Part shown: positions 8,326 to 16,732 of the stretch, piece after piece
How the letters are laid out: each line of letters starts with the position of its first letter
Position numbering within the stretch: position 1 is the stretch's first letter
DNA from: HK1 sp965215295
Lineage (GTDB): Bacteria > Pseudomonadota > Gammaproteobacteria > HK1
DNA: 64,000 nt
NCBI GenBank assembly: GCA_965215295.1
Contig: OZ244045.1
Span: forward strand, 2,108,001 to 2,172,000
Direction: 5' to 3'
Made by a program: the position numbers and the translations under genes
The notes under the pieces: generated by a model
The model's database searches: none
What the model was told of the DNA's origin: nothing
Seen by the model: the letters and a program-made list of their open reading frames with translations, nothing else

Positions 8326-9401
8326 GGCACTAGCCGGAGCGCCAAGGCTCCGTCCACGTCCCCGATGTCCTCGGCCAGCGTCGACCCGAGGGCGATCAGG
8401 TCACGCAGGCCCGACACCCCCGTGCGCAGCTTCAGCCCGACCCGCACCCGCCCCGAAACGACCGCGAGCACCTCGACGGATTCGACCTCGTCCAGGGATT
8501 CCAGGTACCGCATCGTGCGTGCGTATCCCGCGAAGTCGTGCACCCCGCTGACCGACGCCACGATCGTCGCTCCCCCCGTCTCGGGCGCCGGGCTCGCGTA
8601 GTGGCCGGCGAGAGCGTCGATCGCCTCCTGGACGCCTTCCTCGACGACGAGATCGACCACGCCCCCCTCGGTGCTCCATCGCTGCGCCGCACCGGGGAGC
8701 AGCAGCGACCACCGGGCTTCCGACAGCACCCCGTCCCGGACCCGGCCGATGAGGATGCTCCCGGGCCGATAGCGTCCGGAGGCGGCGCGGAGCCGTTCCT
8801 CGGCCTCGGTCCAGGACTCCGGCGGACCGGCCGCCACCCGGTCCTCCAGGTCCAGCAACGGCAGGGCCAGCGACACGCCTCTCGATGCGGCGCCGCGCCG
8901 GAGGATCCCGGCGATCCCCTCGGAGCCCTCCGACCCCACCATCAGCAACGTTCCGTCGCGCTCCGTCGCGACCCATGCCAGGACGGACGGACGTGGCCTG
9001 TTCCACACCGGCAACCCCGCCTCGCGCACGACGCGTTCGACCGCTCCCTCGTCGAACCGGGCCCACAGGCGCGGCTCCTGCACGGCGGTCTCGCCGACCC
9101 TCACCTCCACGGTGCGCAACTGGTACTGCTGCACGAGTCCCTGCGCGTTCTCGACCAGCGACTCGATCCGCCCCGTATCCTCGAACCGGCGCAGGCCCGT
9201 CACCTTGACCAGAACCTGGCGCAGCGCCTGGCGAAAGGCGCGGGCGCGATCCCCCTCGCCCTGATTGGACCACGCCACTTCGGCTTCGTAGAGAGCGATC
9301 TCCGCACGCGCCGACGGCCCGCTCGCCAACGCGAGCAGACCGCACAGCACCAGGAGCGCGCGGCGATTCGGAGACAGGATGCGGGACACTGCGAAAACCA
9401 T
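8322..9401 (-). CDS. DUF2066 domain protein, probably exported
   Basis: A protein of unknown function, conserved in gammaproteobacteria and normally encoded next to hda and divergent from purM. The start at 9401 gives a signal peptide (RALLVLCGLLALASGPSARA), so the mature part should be periplasmic. The domain starts at EIALYEAEVAWSNQGEGDRARAF and continues with RQALRQVLVKVTGL, the strongest part of the family signature. An ATG at 9440 would add 13 residues. The gene is coupled to hda by an ATGA overlap. Its purM partner is now 11.6 kb away because of the intervening island. Confidence 0.88.
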   Translation of the reverse strand: MVFAVSRILSPNRRALLVLCGLLALASGPSARAEIALYEAEVAWSNQGEGDRARAFRQALRQVLVKVTGLRRFEDTGRIESLVENAQGLVQQYQLRTVEVRVGETAVQEPRLWARFDEGAVERVVREAGLPVWNRPRPSVLAWVATERDGTLLMVGSEGSEGIAGILRRGAASRGVSLALPLLDLEDRVAAGPPESWTEAEERLRAASGRYRPGSILIGRVRDGVLSEARWSLLLPGAAQRWSTEGGVVDLVVEEGVQEAIDALAGHYASPAPETGGATIVASVSGVHDFAGYARTMRYLESLDEVESVEVLAVVSGRVRVGLKLRTGVSGLRDLIALGSTLAEDIGDVDGALALRLVP

Positions 9402-9451
9402 TTCCGTTCGAGGGACGCCGTCGCGTGCACCGCACGGCATCGGAGCCGGAC

Positions 9452-9479
9452 GCTATTGGAAGCGTCGGCGGCAAGTCAA
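9452..9479 (-). promoter_or_regulatory. Possible promoter of the DUF2066-hda pair
   Basis: On the minus strand a TTGACT box (9479-9474) is followed after 15-16 bases by CAATAG/AATAGC (about 9458-9452). The -35 box is good, the -10 box weak and the spacing short. Its place just upstream of the DUF2066 start supports it, and it marks the last core sequence before the island. Confidence 0.35.
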
Positions 9480-9592
9480 GCGGGAGTCTCGTCCCGCGCA
9501 GGGCCATCTCGATGTCGTTCGCACCCCGATGAGCCATTGGGTGATTCCACGAGGCTGAACCTCCGGGCTCGAAGGGGCCATGGTGCGGGCCC

Positions 9593-9777
9593 ATGGCGAG
9601 GCGCGGACATGCAACGCCCAAAGGCGCGACGAGGGGCCTGGGTTTTGCGTTGTCGCAGGTGGTGGTGCGCCCGGTCCGCGACGCGGCCGAGCGGGCGCAG
9701 TGGGACCGTCGGATGGACGAGCGGCATTACTTGGGGTTCCGGGGCATGATTGGCGACGGCCTCCGGCACCCGGAGTG
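9593..9777 (+). pseudogene. DUF4338 (DruA-like) N-terminal fragment
   Basis: About 45 residues read LGFALSQVVVRPVRD, then RAQWDRRMDERHYLGFRGMIGDGLR. The combination of a W-to-M spacing and HYLGFRG is the start of DUF4338 proteins, which include DruA of Druantia anti-phage systems and proteins linked to transposable elements. Such proteins run for 300 or more residues; this one breaks off after the HYLG motif and joins the panE fragment. It cannot be functional. Confidence 0.6.
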
Positions 9778-10145
9778 CAGGACCTGATACTGTTCACCGT
9801 CAACATGCAGCACAATGCCCCCGCCGTCGCGTCGCTGCCGCCGATGGTCGGCCCCGGCACTGTGGCTCTCACCCTTCAGAACAGCATGGACAATGGGGAA
9901 CAGATGGCCGCTGCGGTAGGCCCGGAGCCGGTGATGATTGGCTCCGCCTTTATGGAGGGGCGCATATCCGAGTCGGGCGTGGTCACGCAAGGCGGGCCGG
10001 GAGCCGTCGGGTCGGCGAGATGACCGTCGGCATTACCGAGCGGGGCGAAAGGCTGCACCGCGAGTTCCTTGATGCGGGATGGAGAGTTGAACTGCACGAA
10101 CATATGCCGAGGACGCTGTGGAAGAAATTTGCCTATACTGCCACC
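9775..10145 (+). pseudogene. 2-dehydropantoate 2-reductase fragment, frameshifted
   Basis: The frame from 9775 reads VQDLILFTVNM, VGPGTVALTLQNSMDN, then GSAFMEGRISESGVV, which matches the middle of the ketopantoate reductase (PanE/ApbA) fold. Near 10005 the similarity moves to another frame, GEMTVGITERGERLH, and ends with HMPRTLWKKFAYTA. The N-terminal NADP-binding GxGxxG part and most of the C-terminal domain are missing. Two frames plus both ends lost make it a dead remnant. Confidence 0.7.
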
Positions 10146-10197
10146 GGACGTCTGGCTGTGGCATCGACGACGAAATCTAAATCTGATAGAGGTTGTT

Positions 10198-10866
10198 ATG
10201 GGAATTTTGGGAATTGAGAACAGGACGGAGAATTGGAAGACGGCGCGTGTTTTCTCGCCATTCTTTGAAGATGACACGGCGCGTTACCGGTTAGCAGAAA
10301 AGCTCGGCGCACCCCCAAGAGATTCGTCGGGCGAAACAAGGTTCGAGTTGTACTGGAAGGGGATGCGGGACTATATCAAATCGCCACTGAACGGCGCATC
10401 CGTGCCCACTCGCCAAGGCTTGACAGAGTGCTACAATTGTCTGTTTCCCGACCTGCGGGATGAGATTAAGGAATTCGGTGGATTCAAAAAATTGAAAGAC
10501 CACAACTATCTCGCTTCGGAAGATACGCAGGAGCGTCTGTACAGCAATCTTCGCCACACGGAAATCGACATTGTTCTGGAAACTCCAAAGCGCCTTTTCG
10601 TTGGCGAGGCTAAGCACGAGTCCAAACTGGCTAGCAATGGAAACAATATCCTCGTTCATCAGATCATCCGCCAGCACGTAATGGCGAAAATCCTGATCGA
10701 GATCTGCGTCTCCAAGAAAGAAGTGACGCATTTCTTAGTTGGGGACAGAGACAAGCTGAATAAATCCGAGCAGGTCAAATTCATGAAGAAGCAAGGGTGG
10801 ATCGAGGAGGGAAATGTGCTGTCTTGGGATGCTGTAGAAAAGCTGGCCCAATCCAAAATTTCATGA
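10198..10866 (+). CDS. PD-(D/E)XK-like nuclease candidate, unknown family
   Basis: A 222-residue soluble protein that I do not recognise by name. It has a plausible nuclease core: TEIDIVLETPKRLFVGEAK supplies Asp124, Glu137 and Lys139 in the D-x(n)-E-x-K arrangement of PD-(D/E)XK enzymes, with hydrophobic strands on each side. An acidic residue in the preceding helix (QERLYSNLRHTE) would complete the site. The gene is clearly less GC-rich than its neighbours and uses A/T-ending codons, a sign of recent transfer. The ATG at 10198 follows an AGAGG ribosome site. No methylase or partner gene is adjacent, so a restriction role is not supported; a defence or element-borne nuclease is possible. Confidence 0.6.
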   Translation: MGILGIENRTENWKTARVFSPFFEDDTARYRLAEKLGAPPRDSSGETRFELYWKGMRDYIKSPLNGASVPTRQGLTECYNCLFPDLRDEIKEFGGFKKLKDHNYLASEDTQERLYSNLRHTEIDIVLETPKRLFVGEAKHESKLASNGNNILVHQIIRQHVMAKILIEICVSKKEVTHFLVGDRDKLNKSEQVKFMKKQGWIEEGNVLSWDAVEKLAQSKIS

Positions 10867-11293
10867 ACCCCAACCATCTACCTAGTGTAATATCACGAAC
10901 AGAATATTGTTTATTGGATTGGAAAAAATTACTCTGCTCTGCGTTAGGATAGTGAGGACTATGCGCAACCGCGGTGAGTTTCCGCGCCGCAGTTGAAATG
11001 CGTAGCAATCCTGCGAACTGCATCATGACTTGGTAAGCAGCGTATAGCTCTGGATGGGCTCGTTGCGGATCTGCATCCGGCGCGACTTGCGGCTTGCATC
11101 GAGAAGTGGAACGGTGTCCGGAATCGCGTTTTTTGATGTACCAGCCAAGGTACATGTGGAGCGGAGACTTGCCGGGCAGGCCACTCTGGTAGGCTTGCCA
11201 CCAACCACTGTTTCGTAGTCGGCCCAAAATTGCGGGTCGGTCATGAGGTCGCGAATGACCCTTAGGAGATTGATCGAAATTAAGTTTCCAATT
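10867..11293 (-). pseudogene. AT-rich degenerate region between nuclease gene and transposase
   Basis: No intact gene is visible in these 427 bases. The minus strand shows coding-like fragments in different frames, for example MTDPQFWADYE and then LHMYLGWYIKKRD, which suggest a decayed frameshifted gene of unknown kind. The start of the region (10870-10960) is notably AT-rich. The left end of the ISAzo13-type element should lie near 11260-11293, but I could not identify its terminal inverted repeat with confidence. Confidence 0.35.
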
Positions 11294-12502
11294 TCACCGC
11301 GGGCGAAGTTCATAGTTCCAGTCACCGTGGAACTCATTTCGATGTAGAGACAAGGCGTCCATCTCCGCATCCGTCGTCGTCACTCCTTTGGGGTACTTTT
11401 TCGTATCAAGTTCGGCTCTGACCTGAAGCCCTGCATCGGTGCGTGTATTGCCGATCAAATCGACAATGGTCTCAAAGGTCCGCAGCGGCTTGCCTCGCCA
11501 ATTCTGGGTGATGTGACAGAACAGCCGATGTTCAATCTTGTTCCACTTGCTGGTGCCGGGCGGGAAATGGCTGACGTGCACGCACACGCCGGTCTCGTCG
11601 GCAAACTGTTGTAGCTCGTGCTTCCACGCGCGAGAACGATACCCGTTGCTCCCGCCCGCATCGGCGGTGATGAGCAGCTCCCGTGCGTTGGGGTAGCGGC
11701 TCGTGCCCATCTCCTCCCACCACCGTCGCAGCGACGCCACCGCGAAGGAAGGGGTGTCATGGTCACATCCGACACTGACCCATGCTTCGTTGCGTCCCAT
11801 GTCGTAGATGCCGTAGGGAATCGCCTTACCCGCCGCATCCTGGGGAAAGTCGTGCACCAGGGATTTCTCGGGTCGCCCCTTCGGCTGCCACTCCCGGCCA
11901 GCGTTCTTGAAATCCCCGACCAACTCCTTCTTCTTCGTATCGACAGAGACCACCGGCTGGGCGCGTTGAAGGAACTCATCGGCCTTCGCATTGATATGTT
12001 CGAACTGTGCGTTGCGGTCCGGGTGCGACGTCCCTTCGCGACTCTTGCGTACCGATTGCAGCCGGTAGCCAAGCTCGTGCAGCAATCGGCCCACCGTCGT
12101 CGTGCTCACCTTCCAGCCTGCGTTCGACAGCGCCGCGGCGAGCTTCGCCCGACTCTTGCACGTCCACCTCAGCGGCGACTGCGGGTCGCCACGCGTCATC
12201 GGGTCAACCAATTTCTCCAGCGCTTGTTTGATACCCGGCTGCGATTGCTTGATACCAGGACGTCCGGCCCCCACACGACGAATTCGACCGCACTCGGCGC
12301 CGCCCGATTCCAGCTCCCGGCGCCCCTTGCGGATGGTCGGGCGCGACAACCCTGTCGCGTCCGAAACCAGAGCATCGCCTCCATACCCGATGGCACGTGA
12401 TTCCGTGGCTGCCCAGATACGACGCCCGCGCTCATCAAGATACGCCTCGACCGCCGCGTACTTCTCAACAATTGTCGCTTCGAGTTCAATATCGCGTCTC
12501 AT
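11294..12502 (-). CDS. ISAzo13-family DDE transposase
   Basis: Transposase of an insertion sequence, 402 residues from the ATG at 12502. A helix-turn-helix N-terminal half (LVSDATGLSRPTIRKGRREL) is followed by an RNase H-like DDE domain. The first Asp is in PVVSVDTKKKELVGDFKN, the second in LLITADAGGSNGYRSR, and Glu is in WNKIEHRLFCH. These blocks, and the C terminus HGDWNYELRPR, are typical of the ISAzo13 (DDE_Tnp_ISAZ013) family. The frame is uninterrupted and full length, so the element may still be active. Terminal inverted repeats and a target duplication were not found by eye. Confidence 0.9.
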   Translation of the reverse strand: MRRDIELEATIVEKYAAVEAYLDERGRRIWAATESRAIGYGGDALVSDATGLSRPTIRKGRRELESGGAECGRIRRVGAGRPGIKQSQPGIKQALEKLVDPMTRGDPQSPLRWTCKSRAKLAAALSNAGWKVSTTTVGRLLHELGYRLQSVRKSREGTSHPDRNAQFEHINAKADEFLQRAQPVVSVDTKKKELVGDFKNAGREWQPKGRPEKSLVHDFPQDAAGKAIPYGIYDMGRNEAWVSVGCDHDTPSFAVASLRRWWEEMGTSRYPNARELLITADAGGSNGYRSRAWKHELQQFADETGVCVHVSHFPPGTSKWNKIEHRLFCHITQNWRGKPLRTFETIVDLIGNTRTDAGLQVRAELDTKKYPKGVTTTDAEMDALSLHRNEFHGDWNYELRPR

Positions 12503-12714
12503 CGGAGGAGGAGAACACAAAACCCATCAGATGACAATGTAATTTACGCCTGCGTCCTTAGCGTAAAGTGCTCGTCGAATGCGCCGGCCTCATCAAGACC
12601 TCGTGCTCGCCGAACGGCAGTCGCGAGAATGTATCGCGAACATGCGGCGTTACCGCCGGACCGGGGCCGGGACGGCGGCAGGCTGGCGATGCCTCGTGGA
12701 ACGCGGGACAGGAG

Positions 12715-12743
12715 TTGACGGGCTGTAGCCTGACGGCTACGTT
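12715..12743 (+). promoter_or_regulatory. Promoter with palindromic operator before the HigB-type toxin
   Basis: TTGACG (12715-12720) and TACGTT (12738-12743) are 17 bases apart. Between and overlapping them is a perfect inverted repeat, GTAGCC-TGAC-GGCTAC (12725-12740). A palindrome between the -35 and -10 boxes is a typical autorepression site for a toxin-antitoxin operon. Transcription would start at about the toxin ATG (12750), so the message may be leaderless. Confidence 0.6.
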
Positions 12744-12749
12744 GTGCGC

Positions 12750-13040
12750 ATGTTCGAGGTCCGCAAGACCGAGGTCTACGCCAAGTGGCTTGACGGACTG
12801 CGGGATACCCGTGCCCGGGCGCGCGTCCTCGTCCGGGTCGAGCGTCTGGCGGCCGGAAACCCCGGGGACGTCAGACCCGTCGGCGAAGGCGTATCGGAAC
12901 TGCGGATCGACTACGGACCGGGCTACCGGGTGTACTACAGGCAGCAGGGCCGCACGGTGGTCGTGCTGCTGGCCGGCGGGGACAAGCGTTCCCAGGACGA
13001 CGACATCGCGACGGCCTTGCGCCTCGCACGGAACCTGTAG
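12750..13040 (+). CDS. RelE/ParE-superfamily toxin (HigB-type addiction module killer)
   Basis: A 96-residue basic protein of the phage-derived Gp49/HigB-like group (PF05973), which generally cleave mRNA on the ribosome. Signature blocks are MFEVRKTEVYAKWLDGLRD at the N terminus, NPGDVRPVGEGVSELRIDYG in the middle, and GYRVYYRQQGRTVVVLLAGGDK near the end. The GYRVYY strand and following basic residues form the active face in relatives. A GTG six bases earlier is an alternative start. The antitoxin gene follows, so the order is toxin first, as usual for this subgroup. Confidence 0.87.
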   Translation: MFEVRKTEVYAKWLDGLRDTRARARVLVRVERLAAGNPGDVRPVGEGVSELRIDYGPGYRVYYRQQGRTVVVLLAGGDKRSQDDDIATALRLARNL

Positions 13041-13049
13041 GTGGACGAC

Positions 13050-13385
13050 ATGACCCGGACCGCGACTTCACCCTACGACGTGGCTGAGCACCTTCGCACG
13101 CCGGAGGACATGGCGGCGTATCTGGAAGCCGCCATCGAGGAGGCCGGTGACGACGCCGCGTTCGTCGCCCGGGCGCTGGGCGACATCGCCCGCGCCAAGG
13201 GCATGTCGCAGGTCGCATGCGATGCCGGCCTGTCGCGCGAAAGCCTCTACAAGGCGCTCTCAGGAGAACGCAATCCCACATTGGACACGGTTCTCAGGGT
13301 CATCGCCGCCTTGGGTCTGAAGCTGCGTGCCGAAGCGGCGCCCGTCTCGGGCTCGACTGTACCGGGGGCGGCGGCGCATCGGTGA
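13050..13385 (+). CDS. Antitoxin of the HI1420 family (HTH)
   Basis: It neutralises the toxin encoded just upstream and should repress the pair through the palindrome at 12725-12740. The N terminus (YDVAEHLRTPEDMAAYLEAA) and the helix-turn-helix ALGDIARAKGMSQVACDAGL-SRESLYKALSG fit the addiction-module antidote family. The ATG at 13050 has an AGGTGG site six bases before it; a GTG at 13041 is possible. The C terminus has an Ala/Pro/Gly tail. The operon is short and self-contained, which suits a mobile cargo module. Confidence 0.87.
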   Translation: MTRTATSPYDVAEHLRTPEDMAAYLEAAIEEAGDDAAFVARALGDIARAKGMSQVACDAGLSRESLYKALSGERNPTLDTVLRVIAALGLKLRAEAAPVSGSTVPGAAAHR

Positions 13386-13429
13386 AATCGAGCGCCCGGC
13401 CGGCGCCGCAGGCACGGGCGGCCGGCCAT

Positions 13430-13740
13430 ACGCGGGTTGTGAGCGTGGACCGCCGGCGCGCGCCATGTGGCCGGTCTCCGGGTTCTGCATCCGGGTCTCC
13501 ACGATGTTCTTCTCGACCCAAGCGAGCGTGCGCTTCACGGCCCGGTCGTGCGCCTCGCTCGACGCGCCGGTCGGCGACGACGAGCGCCGCCGAGGAGACG
13601 GACTTCGGGGCGGAGAACGTGACGCCGCGTCCGGGACGGTGATGAATGCCGCCGTCCTGATCCTTGCGCCCGAGATGCCGCCCCGGTCCATCCGGCACCC
13701 GGCCTTCGAGGACCGCGCCTTGCACGTCTCCGGATCGACC
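13430..13740 (-). pseudogene. MobF (TrwC/TraI-like) relaxase fragment
   Basis: On the minus strand one frame reads RKDQDGGIHHRPGRGVTFSA-PKSVSSAALV, the conserved block of MobF conjugative relaxases around residue 80. The similarity then moves to another frame as EAHDRAVKRTLAWVEKNIVE-TRMQNPETGHMARAGG, the following block. At least one frameshift and loss of both ends make it a relic. It shows that the island once included, or recombined with, a plasmid or integrative conjugative element. The rest of the 13386-14220 gap shows no recognisable gene. Confidence 0.75.
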
Positions 13741-14220
13741 GGGCCGGACAGGCCGAGCGCCTCCGCGCCCCTGCCGGCCCAGGCGCTCGCTTCCCGATGT
13801 TCGGAATCGTCTTTCGCGCAGCCGTCCCGTTCGCAAGGGGGTCTGGCTGTTCCGCGAGGACGGCGCGTCGCAGGATTCGGCCGTAAAGGAGATCGAGCTC
13901 AACCGCATCTCGGACAGAAACCGCAGCATTTGCAACTGAACGCCACCAGCTTCTCATGCCGGCAGGCATCGCGCTTGACGCGCAGGAATCCGTATTCGAG
14001 ACGCCACGGCTACGCGTTTGAGCACCGCAGCTTCCGTGACGGCTACGAAGCCCTCCTCGCGGACACCTTTGGCCAGACCACCGCGCGTCGGACACCTGCG
14101 CTGTAAACTCGGGGCTCGGCTACCTTGCCGCGGGAAGCCCCGGGGCGATCATGAACACACTGGAGCGGCCTGCGCGAGACCGTTGTCCGCGGCTCGGCTC
14201 GCGGAGACAAGAGACCAACC

Positions 14221-16026
14221 ATGTCGCAGCACGGCACCCTGGATTGCACGCCCGCCCCGGACTCGCCTGTCGACGCGCCCGCGTGGCCCTGCCCGCTGCT
14301 TCCGTTCCTGTTAGCAGCCTCCGCTTGGCTCGCCGCGGTCTACGCCGTCTCGCGGGCGCAGACCATGGAGGTCGTGTTCGTAGGCACCAGCATGCTGCTG
14401 GTGGGCGCACCGATCTGTCTGGCCGTGGTCTACACGAGGACGCTGCGCCGGCAGTTCTGGCTGGTGCTGTTCCAGAGCAAGGGCTGGCTGTACGCCCTTT
14501 TGCCCCGCCGGCGGCTGGCCTCGCTGTTCTGGACCATCTGGGCGCTGGCGGTCTCGTTCGTCCTGCTGCTGCGGTTCCACGTCTACGGCTGGGTGGAATG
14601 GGGCGTCTTGGCGGCGACAATTCCGATGTTCGCGCTCGTCTTCGCGGCGTTTCACCGTGTGTTCGCGAAGGAACTGCGCCCGGATGTGGCCGTCACGGAG
14701 GCGCTGGTCTGGTCGCGCCGGATCTGGGCCTGCCCAGCACTCATGCTGCTGCTGTACATCGTCGCGCTGGCGTACTGGGGCGACGAACCGCGGTACGCGT
14801 CGCTCGACTTGGCGATCGAGGCCCACCGGAGCAACGCGGCCGCCTGGAGCGGGAGCGCGCTGGTGCGGGAGGCGCTGCACTGGGGCGCGTACTTCGACGG
14901 CCTCGAGGCGTACGCGCTGAGCCGCTTGGGCAGCGTCGACTCGCTGTGGGTGCTGCTGGCGATGGGCGCGGGCAACCTCTTCATCTTCTACAACGTCTGT
15001 CTCGCCCTGTCGTGCTTTCGGATTCCGCGGGCCGGGTTCGTACAGGCGCGCTTGGTGCCGCGCTCGTTCGAGAACGTCTTCGCGGCCGCGGCGGTGGCCA
15101 CCTTCCTCTACTTCTCGCTACTGGCGCATCTGGACGAGTACGTGGCGCGGTCACCCGATCCGGCGCACGTCCGGACGCGCGTGGAGCAGGTGACGATCGC
15201 GGTGGCGCGGCAGGTCGAGGGCATCGACGACGGCTACTACCGGCCGGGGACGTGGGAGCAGATCGTGAACGCACGCGCCGCAGCCCTCGACCCAGTCGGT
15301 GCGGCCGCCGAACGGTTCCGGCGCGAGGTGGACGCCGCGTTCGAGCGGCTCGAAGACGAGGCCGTCGGGGAGTACCTTGATTGGTACTACAGCCTGCCGG
15401 CCGAGTACGGCCGCGTCGCCATGATGGTGCAGGGACGCGTCGAGGATTACCTGGCCGAGCAGGCGCGCCAGACATTTGAGCAGGAGAAGTGGTATCGGAG
15501 CATGGAAGCCGTGTTCGAGACGATGCTGTCCGTCGAGGGGCAGGCACGCGCGGCGTACGAGCGGACCGTTCGCGACATACTCGACCGGAACCGGGTGCGT
15601 CCAGAGCGCGCCGCGTTCGACGTAACGCTCACGGCCTCGCTGGATGATATCGTCCAGCCGTCCCTCCATCAGGACGTCATCCCGGCCGCGCACCGGCTGG
15701 GGGCGGCGGGGGTCGCCGCGGGCGGCATCCCGTTCGTCATCGTCCAGAAGGTCACTGCGAAGGTGCGAAAGCAAGTCCTCAAGTCGGCTGCAAAGGCACT
15801 GCTCAAGGCGACCGCCGGCAAGGTGGCCGCTGGCAAGGCGGCCGCCGTTGTCGGCGGCCCCGTCGGGCTGCTTCTCGGCGGCGTCGTGGACTTCGCGTTA
15901 CTGGAGCTCGAGGAGGCGCTCAGCCGGGACGACTTCGAGCGCGAGCTCGCCGCCGCCATTCGGCAGGCCCGCGACGAGTTCGCCGACGAGTTCCTCGGCC
16001 AGCCGGCGAAAAGCGCGTCAGGTTGA
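14221..16026 (+). CDS. Large polytopic membrane protein, function unknown
   Basis: 601 residues. Seven probable membrane helices lie at about 24-44, 50-71, 101-120, 125-146, 168-186, 241-265 and 285-304. A long charged helical region (about 310-480) follows, with TFEQEKWYRSMEAVFETML as one example. Residues 500-560 form a Gly/Ala/Lys-rich amphipathic tail (KAAAVVGGPVGLLLGGVVDF) that could insert into membranes, and an acidic helix ends the protein. I cannot assign a family. It points the same way as, and lies 0.9 kb before, the DUF2868-DUF3482 pair. That pair also combines membrane helices with Gly-rich tails, so the three may work together at the membrane. The frame is intact and GC-rich, unlike the surrounding remnants. 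Confidence 0.75.
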   Translation: MSQHGTLDCTPAPDSPVDAPAWPCPLLPFLLAASAWLAAVYAVSRAQTMEVVFVGTSMLLVGAPICLAVVYTRTLRRQFWLVLFQSKGWLYALLPRRRLASLFWTIWALAVSFVLLLRFHVYGWVEWGVLAATIPMFALVFAAFHRVFAKELRPDVAVTEALVWSRRIWACPALMLLLYIVALAYWGDEPRYASLDLAIEAHRSNAAAWSGSALVREALHWGAYFDGLEAYALSRLGSVDSLWVLLAMGAGNLFIFYNVCLALSCFRIPRAGFVQARLVPRSFENVFAAAAVATFLYFSLLAHLDEYVARSPDPAHVRTRVEQVTIAVARQVEGIDDGYYRPGTWEQIVNARAAALDPVGAAAERFRREVDAAFERLEDEAVGEYLDWYYSLPAEYGRVAMMVQGRVEDYLAEQARQTFEQEKWYRSMEAVFETMLSVEGQARAAYERTVRDILDRNRVRPERAAFDVTLTASLDDIVQPSLHQDVIPAAHRLGAAGVAAGGIPFVIVQKVTAKVRKQVLKSAAKALLKATAGKVAAGKAAAVVGGPVGLLLGGVVDFALLELEEALSRDDFERELAAAIRQARDEFADEFLGQPAKSASG

Positions 16027-16261
16027 ATTTCCACCGGGCGCGTGTTCTAGCTCAGACACATATGGCACGGAATCGGCGATGACAATTTGAGTGGCACCGG
16101 GGTGTTGTTTCTCACATTCCGTCTTGGGGTCCCCACGGGAATGGGTCGGACTATTCCGTAGACGGATTTCCTGGGATATGACGAAGGAATCCGGGAACCG
16201 ATCGGAGCTGGTGCGGTCCCCTGTTGCAGGGGTCGTTGCGTAACAGGTGCTGAGGATGTCG
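16027..16261. other. Gap without recognisable gene
   Basis: Between the membrane protein gene and the IS21 remnant I see no convincing frame, terminator or RNA. Lower GC than either neighbour suggests leftover element DNA. Confidence 0.4.
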
Positions 16262-16405
16262 TCGCCCGCTCTGACGGTCCACCACCGCCACCGTGCGCCC
16301 GGCGTAGTCGACGAACCTCTTCTCGCCCGCGCGGTGCTCCTGACGCATCACCGCGTCGAGCGTCGGCGCCCAAGCCCGGTACCGTTCACAGAATCGGCTG
16401 TTCGG
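16262..16405 (-). pseudogene. IS21-family transposase (IstA) fragment
   Basis: The minus strand reads ERYRAWAPTLDAVMRQEHRA-GEKRFVDYAGRTVAVVD, the start of the catalytic rve-type domain of IstA proteins, where FVDYAG carries the first catalytic Asp. Only about 45 residues survive, with no IstB gene nearby. It is a relic of an IS21-type insertion. Confidence 0.75.
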
Positions 16406-16453
16406 AATTCCAGCGACCCGGCGGCGGTCCGCTTGGCTTGTCCGATAAAACTA

Positions 16454-16469
16454 GACCAAGATGACCAAG
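16454..16469 (+). promoter_or_regulatory. Direct repeat GACCAAG upstream of the Phd antitoxin
   Basis: GACCAAG occurs at 16454-16460 and again at 16463-16469, nine bases apart, about 20 bases before the antitoxin ATG. Short repeats in this place are usual operators for Phd/YefM autoregulation. This is a plausible site, not a proven one. Confidence 0.4.
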
Positions 16470-16486
16470 CTTACTCGGAGCCAGCC

Positions 16487-16729
16487 ATGCGTACAGTCAA
16501 CATGCAAGTGGCCAAGACGAATCTGTCGCGGCTCGTCGAGGCCGCGGCCAACGGCGAGCCGTTCATCATCGCCCGCGCCGGCAAGCCGATGGTCAAGGTG
16601 GTCGCGATCGATGCACCGACTACCTGCCTGCGCCGCACGGGATTCCTGGCCGGACAGATCGCCGTACCGCGCGACTTCGACCGGATGGGATCGGACGCGA
16701 TCCGGACCTTGTTCAAGGGCGGCGAGTGA
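16487..16729 (+). CDS. Phd/YefM-family antitoxin, apparently orphan
   Basis: An 80-residue antitoxin. MRTVNMQVAKTNLSRLVEAA-ANGEPFIIARAGKPMVKVV is the standard Phd fold, a dimeric DNA-binding N-terminal half. The C-terminal part (GFLAGQIAVPRDFDRMGSD) is of the kind that wraps VapC-type PIN toxins. The partner gene directly downstream survives only as a short PIN remnant, so this antitoxin has no cognate toxin here. Confidence 0.87.
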   Translation: MRTVNMQVAKTNLSRLVEAAANGEPFIIARAGKPMVKVVAIDAPTTCLRRTGFLAGQIAVPRDFDRMGSDAIRTLFKGGE

Positions 16730-16732
16730 GGG

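Noticed and set aside
9593..10866. A complete Druantia-like defence system
   Set aside because: Only a short DUF4338 fragment is present; no helicase or other Druantia genes accompany it.
11260..12560. Terminal inverted repeats of the ISAzo13-type element
   Set aside because: AT-rich ends are visible, but no convincing inverted pair or target duplication could be aligned by eye.
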